Assembly (NCBI RefSeq): GCF_014750685.1
Contig: NZ_JAAXGE010000003.1
Location: 434,001 to 498,000, forward strand
Source: Bacteroides sp. GM023
GTDB lineage: Bacteria > Bacteroidota > Bacteroidia > Bacteroidales > Bacteroidaceae
Direction of reading: 5' to 3'
Length of the DNA: 64,000 bases
Shown: one piece after another, positions 45,553 through 52,564 of the stretch
Numbering within the stretch: position 1 is the stretch's first letter
How the letters are laid out: each line of letters opens with the position of its first letter
Notes under the pieces: generated by a model
Database searches by the model: none
Seen by the model: the letters and a program-made list of their open reading frames with translations, nothing else
Told to the model about the DNA's origin: nothing
Program-made: the position numbers and the translations under genes

Positions 45553-45669
45553 ATGGCAGTAGTAAAGAAAGATAATAAGTTGATAGCTCTGTTGTCTGTA
45601 TGGGGTATTCTGCTGGTACCATTGGTAGTCTGCAAGGTGGTGGAGAAGGTGGGCTTGCTAAACAGATAA
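45553..45669 (+). CDS. 38-residue single-helix membrane protein
   Basis: Small ORF 4 bp after the preceding stop. Basic N terminus (VVKKDNK), one hydrophobic helix LIALLSVWGILLVPLVV, then a basic, short C-terminal tail ending LLNR. The spacing, the strong single TM and in-operon position support a real gene, perhaps a membrane anchor or small regulator. No family recognised. The 123 bp after it, up to 45792, contain nothing evident. Confidence 0.45.
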   Translation: MAVVKKDNKLIALLSVWGILLVPLVVCKVVEKVGLLNR

Positions 45670-45792
45670 AAGTGGCTCTATTTGATGATAGGATGTTGAT
45701 AAGGCTAAGGACCAGAGATTAAGGACTGAAGGCTGGTAGTTGACAGTTGAAAAAAGAATATGTGACAGAAATAGTATAAAATCTAAATAAGT

Positions 45793-46371
45793 ATGGGGCA
45801 GAGAGTAACTTTGACATATAAATTCCTTTGTTTACTGGGTTTTAAATATCCGGTAGAGGATTATGGAAATGTAAGCTTATGGAAAGTATTTAAGCAATCT
45901 TTCAAAAACTGGTATCATAGACTAATTATCAATGCAATGAATTGGGCAATTTTGGAGCCATTCAATCCCAGAAAACTACGACCTGTGATTCTTCGTAAAC
46001 TTGGAGCTAAGGTAGGCAAAGATGTATTCATTGGCGACTATGTTCGTGTAGACTTGAATCACTCTGACTTGATTGAGATAGAGGATGGTGTACATATTGC
46101 TGGTGATTGTCGTTTGCTTTGTCATAAAAAGGAACTTACGGAATATAAACAGGGGATGACTTATGGAATGATGCCTTATAAGTATGGAAAGATTCATTTG
46201 TGCAAGAATTGCGCTATTGGAACAGGTTGTATTGTGATGCCAGGTGTGACTGTAGGTGAAGGTGCCATTGTAGGTGCTGGTGCTATGGTGACTAAGGATA
46301 TTCCCGCTTGGACATTGGCATTGGGGAGTCCGGCTAAAGTGGTTAAAGAATTTCCTAAGATTGATGTTTAA
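45793..46371 (+). CDS. Left-handed beta-helix acyltransferase
   Basis: 192 residues. An N-terminal helical segment (about 1-60, with WHKVFKQSFKNW-like aromatic-basic helix) precedes hexapeptide repeats: VGKDVFIGDYVRVDLN, IEIEDGVHIAGDCRLL, and the terminal IGTGCIVMPGVTVGEGAIVGAGAMV-type coils (quoted in part) ending ALGSPAKVVKEF. Family: WbbJ/CysE-like O-acetyltransferases. Probably acetylates a sugar of the repeat unit. Confidence 0.87.
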   Translation: MGQRVTLTYKFLCLLGFKYPVEDYGNVSLWKVFKQSFKNWYHRLIINAMNWAILEPFNPRKLRPVILRKLGAKVGKDVFIGDYVRVDLNHSDLIEIEDGVHIAGDCRLLCHKKELTEYKQGMTYGMMPYKYGKIHLCKNCAIGTGCIVMPGVTVGEGAIVGAGAMVTKDIPAWTLALGSPAKVVKEFPKIDV

Positions 46372-46476
46372 GTTAGCTAGTGTTAAAAACTCTTTGGTAA
46401 GGACCTTTACTATCAATATTGGATTTATGGTGATTTGAAGCTTAACCCCTAATCTCTAAACTAATAAAAAAAGAAT

Positions 46477-47142
46477 ATGATATATAGATTTGTAAAACGC
46501 ACATTCGATTTTATCTGTGCATTGATTGGCATCATTGCTACTTCACCACTGTGGATTATTGGTATAGTGGGAATTTTGATTTCTGATTGGGGACCGATTT
46601 TTTATACGGCTCATCGTATAGGCAAGGATAACAAACCGTTTAAGATGTATAAGTTCCGTTCGATGAGGATGCTAAAAGTTCCGAAGAAGGGGGTGGAGGC
46701 GAGTTTGCGTCCAGATGAGGATCGTATCTTCCCATTCGGTCATTTCATTCGTAAGGTGAAGATTGATGAGTTGCCGCAGTTATTGAATATATTGAATGGT
46801 ACAATGTCAGTGATAGGTCCACGTCCAGTAGCGCAGGATCAATTTGATATGTTCCGTTATAACAAGTGGAATGAGGCGGCTAAAGTACCAGTAGGTTTGA
46901 GCGGACCGGCAGCTTTGTATGACTTTATCTATGGTGACCAAATTATTGACGAGAAGGAGTATATGGAAAAGGTATATCCTACACGTCGCGAACTGGAATA
47001 TACATATGTGCAGAAAGCAGGTATCTTCTACGACTTAAAAATGATTGTATATACAGTTATTTGTATCCTCTATGCTATCTGTGGTAAAGAATGTACTTGG
47101 ATGTTGAAGGAGTTTGTGGAAGATGCTAAGAAAACAATGTAA
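46477..47142 (+). CDS. PglC/WcaJ-type initiating undecaprenyl-phosphate sugar transferase
   Basis: 221 residues. One N-terminal membrane helix (about 10-35), the basic segment FKMYKFRSMRML, the catalytic-type KIDELPQLLNIL, and MSVIGPRPVAQDQFDM. This is the short monotopic form (PglC-like) lacking the N-terminal domains of WbaP. It puts the first sugar phosphate on undecaprenyl phosphate, probably a 4-keto/6-deoxy-derived or FucNAc-type amino sugar given the neighbouring dehydratases. C terminus extended by about 20 residues. Confidence 0.92.
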   Translation: MIYRFVKRTFDFICALIGIIATSPLWIIGIVGILISDWGPIFYTAHRIGKDNKPFKMYKFRSMRMLKVPKKGVEASLRPDEDRIFPFGHFIRKVKIDELPQLLNILNGTMSVIGPRPVAQDQFDMFRYNKWNEAAKVPVGLSGPAALYDFIYGDQIIDEKEYMEKVYPTRRELEYTYVQKAGIFYDLKMIVYTVICILYAICGKECTWMLKEFVEDAKKTM

Positions 47143-47167
47143 TTTTTTATTATATCGTATAAAAAAT

Positions 47168-47845
47168 ATGAAATACTTATTGGTAGTAGCACACCCCGAT
47201 GACGAGGTCCTCGGAGCAGGTGCATCTATGTGGAAATGGTCACATGAAGGTGACGAAGTCGACGTGGCAATAATGTGTACCGAAGCGAAGGCTCGTACAT
47301 TCCGTCCTTCTGACGAGGAATTGGAGGGCGATACGGATGCTGCCGTATCTTTTCTTGGTGTGAAGAAAAAGTACGAGGCAACGTTTCCGAATATTGAGAT
47401 GAACACTGTTCCACATTTGAAACTGGTACAGTTTATAGAAAGCGCAATCATAGAAAGTGCTCCTGATATTATCATCACTCATCATCCTGCAGACACAAAC
47501 AATGACCATCTTCAGACATCAATGGCTTGTCAGGAGGCAATTCGTTTGTTCCAACGCCAGCCAAATGTAAAGCCTGTGAAGGAGTTTTGGTATATGGAAG
47601 TGCCTTCATGTAGCGAGTGGGCAATTAATGATGCTATGAATTTGTTCCGTCCTAACTGTTATGTTGAGGTGGGCAAGGAGGGTGTGAATGCCAAATGTGA
47701 GGCATTGGCTATGTATCGTGGTGTAATGCGCCCATATCCTCATCCTCGTAGCAATGAGTATATTTCAGGTTTGGCCACAATGCGAGGCAGTCAATGGGGA
47801 TGTAGTTACGCAGAGGCGTTCCAAGTGGTGTTAAGACGTTATTAA
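47168..47845 (+). CDS. PIG-L family N-acetylglucosaminyl deacetylase-like enzyme
   Basis: 225 residues from the ATG at 47168. The catalytic and zinc-binding AHPDDEVLGAGA is at the N terminus, with the third zinc histidine in ITHHPADTNNDHLQTS. Soluble and cytoplasmic. PIG-L enzymes deacetylate GlcNAc-type residues on lipid carriers or nucleotide sugars; a neighbour of the initiating transferase, it may act on the undecaprenyl-linked first sugar. This would expose a free amino group and, with uronic acids, could make the polymer zwitterionic. Confidence 0.9.
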   Translation: MKYLLVVAHPDDEVLGAGASMWKWSHEGDEVDVAIMCTEAKARTFRPSDEELEGDTDAAVSFLGVKKKYEATFPNIEMNTVPHLKLVQFIESAIIESAPDIIITHHPADTNNDHLQTSMACQEAIRLFQRQPNVKPVKEFWYMEVPSCSEWAINDAMNLFRPNCYVEVGKEGVNAKCEALAMYRGVMRPYPHPRSNEYISGLATMRGSQWGCSYAEAFQVVLRRY

Positions 47846-47855
47846 TATTTTATGT

Positions 47856-47936
47856 ATGAAATATTTGAAAGCTTTATGGATATTTTGCTTCTACTTTTTT
47901 GTCCCTAGAAGAGCAAAACGAGTGCCCAATAATTGA
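47856..47936 (+). CDS. 26-residue possible micro-protein
   Basis: ORF MKYLKALWIFCFYFFVPRRAKRVPNN-type (given in prose: a short hydrophobic aromatic segment LWIFCFYFFV followed by the basic tail RRAKR). It fits neatly between the PIG-L stop and the wbuC start. Plausible but unproven. It could be chance. Confidence 0.25.
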   Translation: MKYLKALWIFCFYFFVPRRAKRVPNN

Positions 47937-47945
47937 ATGTACAGT

Positions 47946-48383
47946 ATGGAAATAAATAAAAAAATGCTTGAAACTCTCTTTGCGGAGGCTAAAGAAAATT
48001 CACGTTTGCGTCAGAACTTCGACTTGCGCACTTCATTAGCAGATACTAGCCAACGAATGCTTAACGCATTACTGCCAAAAACAAAAGTGCCTATCCATCG
48101 ACATGAAGATACCACAGAAACAGTAATTTGCTTGTGTGGTAAGTTGGACGAAGTTATTTATGAAGAGATTGTTTCATATGAGAATGATATAACAGGACTT
48201 CCACAAGGTATGGATGCTCAAAATGTATTTCGTAAGGTATCTTATCGAGAAGTACAACGCATTCGGCTTTGCCCGGCAGAAGCCAAATATGGCTGTCAAA
48301 TCCCCAAAGGTGCATGGCATACTGTAGAAGTAATCGAGCCTTCGGTGATATTCGAGGCTAAGGATGGGGCATATCTACAATAA
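47946..48383 (+). CDS. wbuC: WbuC-family cupin metalloprotein
   Basis: 145 residues from the ATG at 47946. Cupin motifs PIHRHEDTTETVICLCGKLDE, with the metal ligands in HRHE, and GAWHTVEVIEPSVIFEAKDG, whose histidine is the final ligand. WbuC accompanies fnl/wbuB genes in FucNAc-containing O-antigens and capsules, but its exact chemistry is unproven. It shares one base with the start of the next gene. Confidence 0.87.
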   Translation: MEINKKMLETLFAEAKENSRLRQNFDLRTSLADTSQRMLNALLPKTKVPIHRHEDTTETVICLCGKLDEVIYEEIVSYENDITGLPQGMDAQNVFRKVSYREVQRIRLCPAEAKYGCQIPKGAWHTVEVIEPSVIFEAKDGAYLQ

Positions 48384-48967
48384 TGAAAATATTAATAGAT
48401 AACGGACACGGTAAGGAAACTCCCGGCAAATGTTCGCCTGATGGTCGTTTGAAGGAGTATGCATATACTCGTGAGATTGCTGACAGGGTAGTAGCCGGAT
48501 TGCAGGATAAAGGTGTTGATACTATGCGTATTGTGCCTGAAGAAGAGGATGTGTCGTTATCAGAACGTGTAAAGCGTGTCAATACATTCGGAAAAGAAGC
48601 TATATTAATATCAATCCACTGTAATGCGATGGGTAATGGTTCTGAATGGATGTCTGCGCATGGATGGAGTGTATTTGTTGGCAATAATGCTTCAATGAAT
48701 AGTAAGTGGCTTGCCTGGCAATTGGCACAAGCAGCCTTGAACAAGAAGGTAAAAGTACGTCGTTCATCTCCACAAAATCTTTATTGGACTGCCAATCTTT
48801 ATATCTGTCAGAAAACGAATTGTCCGGCAGTGTTGGTCGAGAATTTCTTTCAAGACAATAAGGATGATGTTGAATTTCTTCTCTCGGAAGAAGGGAAGCA
48901 ATGTATAACGGATATACTGTTGGAAGGTATTACGAATTATCTGAAGGAGTACTTAAGAAATATGTAG
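48383..48967 (+). CDS. N-acetylmuramoyl-L-alanine amidase (Amidase_3)
   Basis: 194 residues, no signal peptide seen. ILIDNGHGKETPGKCSPDG carries the first zinc His, EYAYTREIADRV the Glu, and AILISIHCNAM the second His; VLVENFFQDN carries the final Glu. Such amidases often close Bacteroides capsule loci and may remodel peptidoglycan during capsule assembly, though lack of a visible export signal leaves its location open. Last gene of the operon, followed by a terminator. Confidence 0.9.
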   Translation: MKILIDNGHGKETPGKCSPDGRLKEYAYTREIADRVVAGLQDKGVDTMRIVPEEEDVSLSERVKRVNTFGKEAILISIHCNAMGNGSEWMSAHGWSVFVGNNASMNSKWLAWQLAQAALNKKVKVRRSSPQNLYWTANLYICQKTNCPAVLVENFFQDNKDDVEFLLSEEGKQCITDILLEGITNYLKEYLRNM

Positions 48968-49092
48968 GTCCCTGAATCCATGAGATTTTCATGAATTCCC
49001 TGCATTATGAAGGTCAGGAGGACTACAGCGGTATATTCCTGACTTATACACCCTCATATTGGCATAAAAGCTGATATGTATTTTGTATGTGA

Positions 49093-49135
49093 AGATATAT
49101 CAACTGTCTGTGAAGATGGTTGATATATTTATTTT
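49093..49135 (+). terminator. Terminator at the end of the capsule operon
   Basis: 10-bp perfect stem ATATATCAAC / GTTGATATAT (49095-49104, 49119-49128), extendable by weaker pairs, followed by TTATTTT. It lies 126 bp after the amidase stop. Confidence 0.8.
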
Positions 49136-49205
49136 AGGGGAATGTTGGTTAATGTTTTACTTTCATAGGATAGAACGTTGAAAAATGGTATAAATAAAGA
49201 CAGAA

Positions 49206-49241
49206 TTTGTGTGTAAGAAACGAATAATAATGTTATATTTG
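49206..49241 (+). promoter_or_regulatory. Promoter of the PIN toxin-antitoxin pair
   Basis: TTTG (49206-49209) and TATATTTG (49234-49241) with a 24-bp spacer, slightly long; the antitoxin ATG is 20 bp downstream. Confidence 0.5.
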
Positions 49242-49261
49242 CAATATATATAAAGAAGAAA

Positions 49262-49489
49262 ATGGCAACAGCATCCTTGAAAATACGTTTGGGCTATAAT
49301 CAGGTCTTAGACTTGATACGTCAATTATCTGATGAAGATAAAATGAAGTTAAGCCGTGAATTAAAAGCAGAAACACGGAAAATTAAGTTGCAACATTTGC
49401 TGGAAGTATTCAAAAATGATGAGATTTCATTGTCTGATATAGATGCTGAAGTAGAATCGGTCAGAAAGGCAAGATATGAAAATAGATAA
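49262..49489 (+). CDS. Putative antitoxin of a PIN-domain toxin-antitoxin pair
   Basis: 75 residues. Helical and highly charged; the segment QVLDLIRQLSDEDKMKLSREL resembles short antitoxins that pair with PIN-family toxins in Bacteroidetes. No DNA-binding motif is obvious. It overlaps the following PIN gene by 14 bp, a typical type II arrangement. The assignment rests mainly on size, charge and context. Confidence 0.65.
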   Translation: MATASLKIRLGYNQVLDLIRQLSDEDKMKLSRELKAETRKIKLQHLLEVFKNDEISLSDIDAEVESVRKARYENR

Positions 49490-49964
49490 TGAAATTAAAG
49501 TGATTGTTGATACCAATCTATGGATTAGCTTTTTGATAGGTCGGAAACTTTCGTGTCTACTAAGTTTGTTATCACATCCAAATTTTGAATTGGTCGTTTC
49601 CCAAGAACTCTTAGACGAAATACGGGAAGTAAGTTCACGACCCAAATTGATGAAATATTTTTCTCAAGAACAAATAGCTTTGCTATTGGATTTTATGAGT
49701 GAAGAGACTCAATCTTATCAATTAGAAAATATAATGCCACGTTGTCGTGATCCAAAAGATGATTATCTCCTAGAATTGGCTATTGTTTCTAAGGCAGATT
49801 ATTTGGTGACTGGAGATAAAGATTTATTGGATTTAGATAAAATTGGTTCGTGCCAAATTGTGTCCGCTATTGAATTTGATTCTCTGACTGCGAATTGGGG
49901 ATATCCTGCTTTAATGCACGAAGGATTAGAAGAATATATCAGTATAATCATAGACAGCGAATAA
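49476..49964 (+). CDS. PIN-domain putative toxin (RNase)
   Basis: 162 residues. IVDTNLWISFLIG carries the first catalytic Asp, then a central Glu-containing helix SQELLDEIREV, then CRDPKDDYLLELAIVSKADYLVTGDKDLL carrying the remaining acidic residues (quoted in parts). This is the 'putative toxin-antitoxin system toxin component, PIN family' type. It likely acts as a metal-dependent RNase neutralised by the upstream antitoxin. It may help retain the capsule neighbourhood. Confidence 0.85.
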   Translation: MKIDNEIKVIVDTNLWISFLIGRKLSCLLSLLSHPNFELVVSQELLDEIREVSSRPKLMKYFSQEQIALLLDFMSEETQSYQLENIMPRCRDPKDDYLLELAIVSKADYLVTGDKDLLDLDKIGSCQIVSAIEFDSLTANWGYPALMHEGLEEYISIIIDSE

Positions 49965-50059
49965 AATGCTATGTTATCTTCCTTTACACACTTTCATAAC
50001 ATACTCCTTTATATTGTAGTGAAATAGATATTAGAGGGATAGAATTCGATATTTTTTTG

Positions 50060-50067
50060 TAGCTTTG
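50060..50067 (+). promoter_or_regulatory. -7 element of the first DUF1703 ATPase gene
   Basis: TAGCTTTG matches TAnnTTTG. The in-frame GTG at 50067 overlaps this element and so cannot be the start; the ATG at 50085 is used. Confidence 0.55.
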
Positions 50068-50084
50068 TGACAAACATTACTGAT

Positions 50085-51650
50085 ATGGAAGATTTGCAAA
50101 GATTATACCCCATTGGGATACAGACATTCTCAAAGATACGGGAGGGAAATTACCTCTATATTGATAAGACAGCTTATGTTTATCGGATGACTCATTCGGC
50201 GTCCGGATATATGTTTCTGAGTCGTCCGCGACGTTTCGGAAAATCATTATTGACTTCTACGTTGCACAGCTATTTTTCCGGGCGTAAGGAGTTATTTCAT
50301 GGATTGGCTATAGAGAAACTGGAGAAGGAATGGACGGAATATCCGGTATTTCACTTCGATTTAAGTATGGCAAAGCATGTGGATAAAGGTGGCTTGGAAC
50401 GGCTTCTTGACTTTATGTTAGCAAGGCATGAGTCTGTATTTGGCCTCAATGCTACGGGAGGCGATCCTAACTTACGATTGGTTGATTTGATAACCACCGC
50501 TTATGAGCAGACAGGTAAAAAAGTGGTTGTTCTTATTGATGAATATGATGCTCCTTTACTTGATGTGGTACATGAACGGGAAAATCTTGACATCTTGCGT
50601 AATATCATGCGTAACTTCTACAGTCCGTTGAAAGCTTGTGATCCTTATTTGCGCTATGTGTTTCTGACTGGTATCACTAAATTTTCTCAGCTTAGTATTT
50701 TTAGTGAACTGAACAATATAAAGAATATCAGTATGGATGAGCCTTATGCTGCTATCTGTGGAATCAGTGAGGATGAGATACGTTCGCAAATGAAAGATGA
50801 TTTGGATGGATTGGCAAGGAGATTGGAGATTACGTCGGAAGAAGCCTTGATGAAGCTGAAAGAAAATTATGATGGCTATCATTTTACTTATCCGTCTCCT
50901 GATATATATAATCCGTTCAGTTTGCTTAATGCTTTTGCAGATGGTAAGTTTAATTCTTATTGGTTTGGTAGTGGTACACCTACATATCTGATAAAGATGC
51001 TGGAAAAATTCGGGGTAGAACCTTCTGAAATAGGAAATAATCATGCGGAGGTTTCTGCTTTCGATGCTCCTACTGAAACGATGACTGATATAATTCCGTT
51101 ATTGTACCAGAGTGGCTATATCACTATAAAGGATTATGATAAGAGTCTGGATTTGTATACACTGGATATTCCTAATAAGGAAGTACGGCTGGGATTGATG
51201 AAGAGTCTTTTGCCTAATTATGTTGCCAGCAAGACCAGAGAGACTACTACTATGGTAGCTTATCTTTCTCGTGATATCCGTAACGGTGATATGGATGCTG
51301 CCTTACGTCGTTTGCAGGAATTTCTCTCTACGATTCCTTATTGTGACAATACAAGGTTTGAGGGTCACTACCAGCAAATGTTTTATGTCATATTCAGTCT
51401 ATTGGGTAACTATGTCGATGTGGAGGTACGTACTCCGCGTGGACGGGTGGATATAGTACTCCGTACAGAGACTACGTTGTATGTGATGGAACTGAAACTG
51501 GATAAGAGTGCGGGTGAAGCGATGGAGCAGATTGATTTGAAGAATTACCCGGAGCGTTTTGCTTTATGTGGATTGCCTGTCGTGAAAGTAGCTATCAGTT
51601 TTGATAGTGAACGCTGTACGATAGGAGAGTGGGAGATTTTGGAAGCCTAG
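50085..51650 (+). CDS. AAA-ATPase-like / DUF1703 protein with C-terminal PD-(D/E)XK nuclease-like domain
   Basis: 521 residues. N-terminal YPIGIQTFSKIREGNYLYIDKT and the P-loop FLSRPRRFGKSLLTS, then VVVLIDEYDAPL (Walker B). C-terminal DVEVRTPRGRVDIVL...YVMELKLD gives the D...ExK signature of PDDEXK_9. The family is abundant in gut Bacteroidetes and its role is unknown; nuclease or defence roles are often supposed but not shown. A second, divergent paralogue is encoded at 52,565-54,319. Confidence 0.85.
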   Translation: MEDLQRLYPIGIQTFSKIREGNYLYIDKTAYVYRMTHSASGYMFLSRPRRFGKSLLTSTLHSYFSGRKELFHGLAIEKLEKEWTEYPVFHFDLSMAKHVDKGGLERLLDFMLARHESVFGLNATGGDPNLRLVDLITTAYEQTGKKVVVLIDEYDAPLLDVVHERENLDILRNIMRNFYSPLKACDPYLRYVFLTGITKFSQLSIFSELNNIKNISMDEPYAAICGISEDEIRSQMKDDLDGLARRLEITSEEALMKLKENYDGYHFTYPSPDIYNPFSLLNAFADGKFNSYWFGSGTPTYLIKMLEKFGVEPSEIGNNHAEVSAFDAPTETMTDIIPLLYQSGYITIKDYDKSLDLYTLDIPNKEVRLGLMKSLLPNYVASKTRETTTMVAYLSRDIRNGDMDAALRRLQEFLSTIPYCDNTRFEGHYQQMFYVIFSLLGNYVDVEVRTPRGRVDIVLRTETTLYVMELKLDKSAGEAMEQIDLKNYPERFALCGLPVVKVAISFDSERCTIGEWEILEA

Positions 51651-51810
51651 CTATGTCGTTGATTAATAGTTTACTATGTATTTGTTTAATAAAAAGAGCT
51701 TCGCAAGGGGCTTTTTCCTTTTCTATCCGAAATAAAAGCCTCACCTTTGCATTGTTGATCAACAAAACGTGAATAAATAACTTGAATTTAAATCTTTTAA
51801 AAAACGTATT

Positions 51811-52332
51811 ATGAGTGTAATTTACAAAGTCATTACGCGACCTACGGATCCGCGTGTTCCCAATTCTCCCAAGAGATTTTATCCGCATCTGATTACTTTA
51901 GGGCAGTCTGTCAATTTGAAATATCTAGCAGAGAAGATGAAAGACCGTTCTTCTCTTTCTGTCGGTGATATCAAGAGTGTGATTCAGAACTTCGTGGATA
52001 AAATGAAGGAGCAACTGTTGGAAGGTAAGTCGGTGAATATCGAAGGCTTGGGAGTGTTTATGCTGGCTGCCCGTTCAAAAGGTGCGGAATTGGCGAAAGA
52101 TATCACAGCTAAAAGCGTGGAGAGTGTCCGTATCTTCTTTCAAGCGAATAAAGAACTGCGTGTTACAAAAACTGCAACACGTGCAGATGAGAAACTGGAT
52201 CTGATCAGCTTGGATGAATATCTGAAGAAAATAAGTGTTACTGTATCTCCGGAAAATCCGGATGACGGTGGTAATGAAGGCGGCGGCAATGAAGGTGGAG
52301 ATGGTGGAGAAACACCTGATCCGGCTGCTTAA
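51811..52332 (+). CDS. HU-like DNA-binding protein with acidic Gly-rich tail
   Basis: 173 residues. An HU/IHF-like fold (about 1-125): MSVIYKVITRPTDPRVPN, then LSVGDIKSVIQNFVDKMKEQLLEG and SVNIEGLGVFMLAARSKG. This matches the Bacteroides 'HU-like, DNA-binding domain' family, encoded commonly just after capsule or mobile loci. The C-terminal 30 residues are Gly/Asn/Glu-rich and probably disordered. A near-consensus -7 (CACCTTTG) lies upstream. Next gene is smalltalk. Probable nucleoid-associated protein. Confidence 0.85.
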   Translation: MSVIYKVITRPTDPRVPNSPKRFYPHLITLGQSVNLKYLAEKMKDRSSLSVGDIKSVIQNFVDKMKEQLLEGKSVNIEGLGVFMLAARSKGAELAKDITAKSVESVRIFFQANKELRVTKTATRADEKLDLISLDEYLKKISVTVSPENPDDGGNEGGGNEGGDGGETPDPAA

Positions 52333-52387
52333 CTAGCTGAGGATTGACGGTTAAGAAGTATAATGAATGTTTAATTTAAAAAGAAAA

Positions 52388-52486
52388 ATGTCTATGAAAA
52401 AAACTTGGAGTTTGATTTTGAAAGTGATTATTGCTGTTGCCGGTGCGATTGCCGGAGTGATTGGTGTACAGGCGGCAACGATGTAA
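52388..52486 (+). CDS. Smalltalk micro-protein
   Basis: 32 residues. Short basic N terminus (MKKTWSLILK) then a single hydrophobic Gly/Ala/Val/Ile helix (VIIAVAGAIAGVIGVQA), ending ATM. This matches the 'smalltalk protein' family of Bacteroides, where a tiny membrane peptide follows an HU-like gene. Its role is unknown. It lies 55 bp after the HU-like stop and 37 bp before a strong terminator, so the two form a bicistron. Confidence 0.85.
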   Translation: MSMKKTWSLILKVIIAVAGAIAGVIGVQAATM

Positions 52487-52523
52487 TTGATATCTTATAA
52501 ATAGACATAGTTAGGTATGAATG

Positions 52524-52556
52524 ACAGGCGGGATTTTTCCCGCCTGTTTTGTTTTG
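52524..52556 (+). terminator. Rho-independent terminator after smalltalk
   Basis: 10-bp perfect stem ACAGGCGGGA / TCCCGCCTGT with a TTTT loop, followed by TTTGTTTT. Confidence 0.9.
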
Positions 52557-52564
52557 GAGGATTA

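Noticed and set aside
51691..51716. Terminator AAAAAGAGC...GGGGCTTTTT after the first DUF1703 gene
   Set aside because: Stem has internal mismatches; plausible but too weak to list as a feature.
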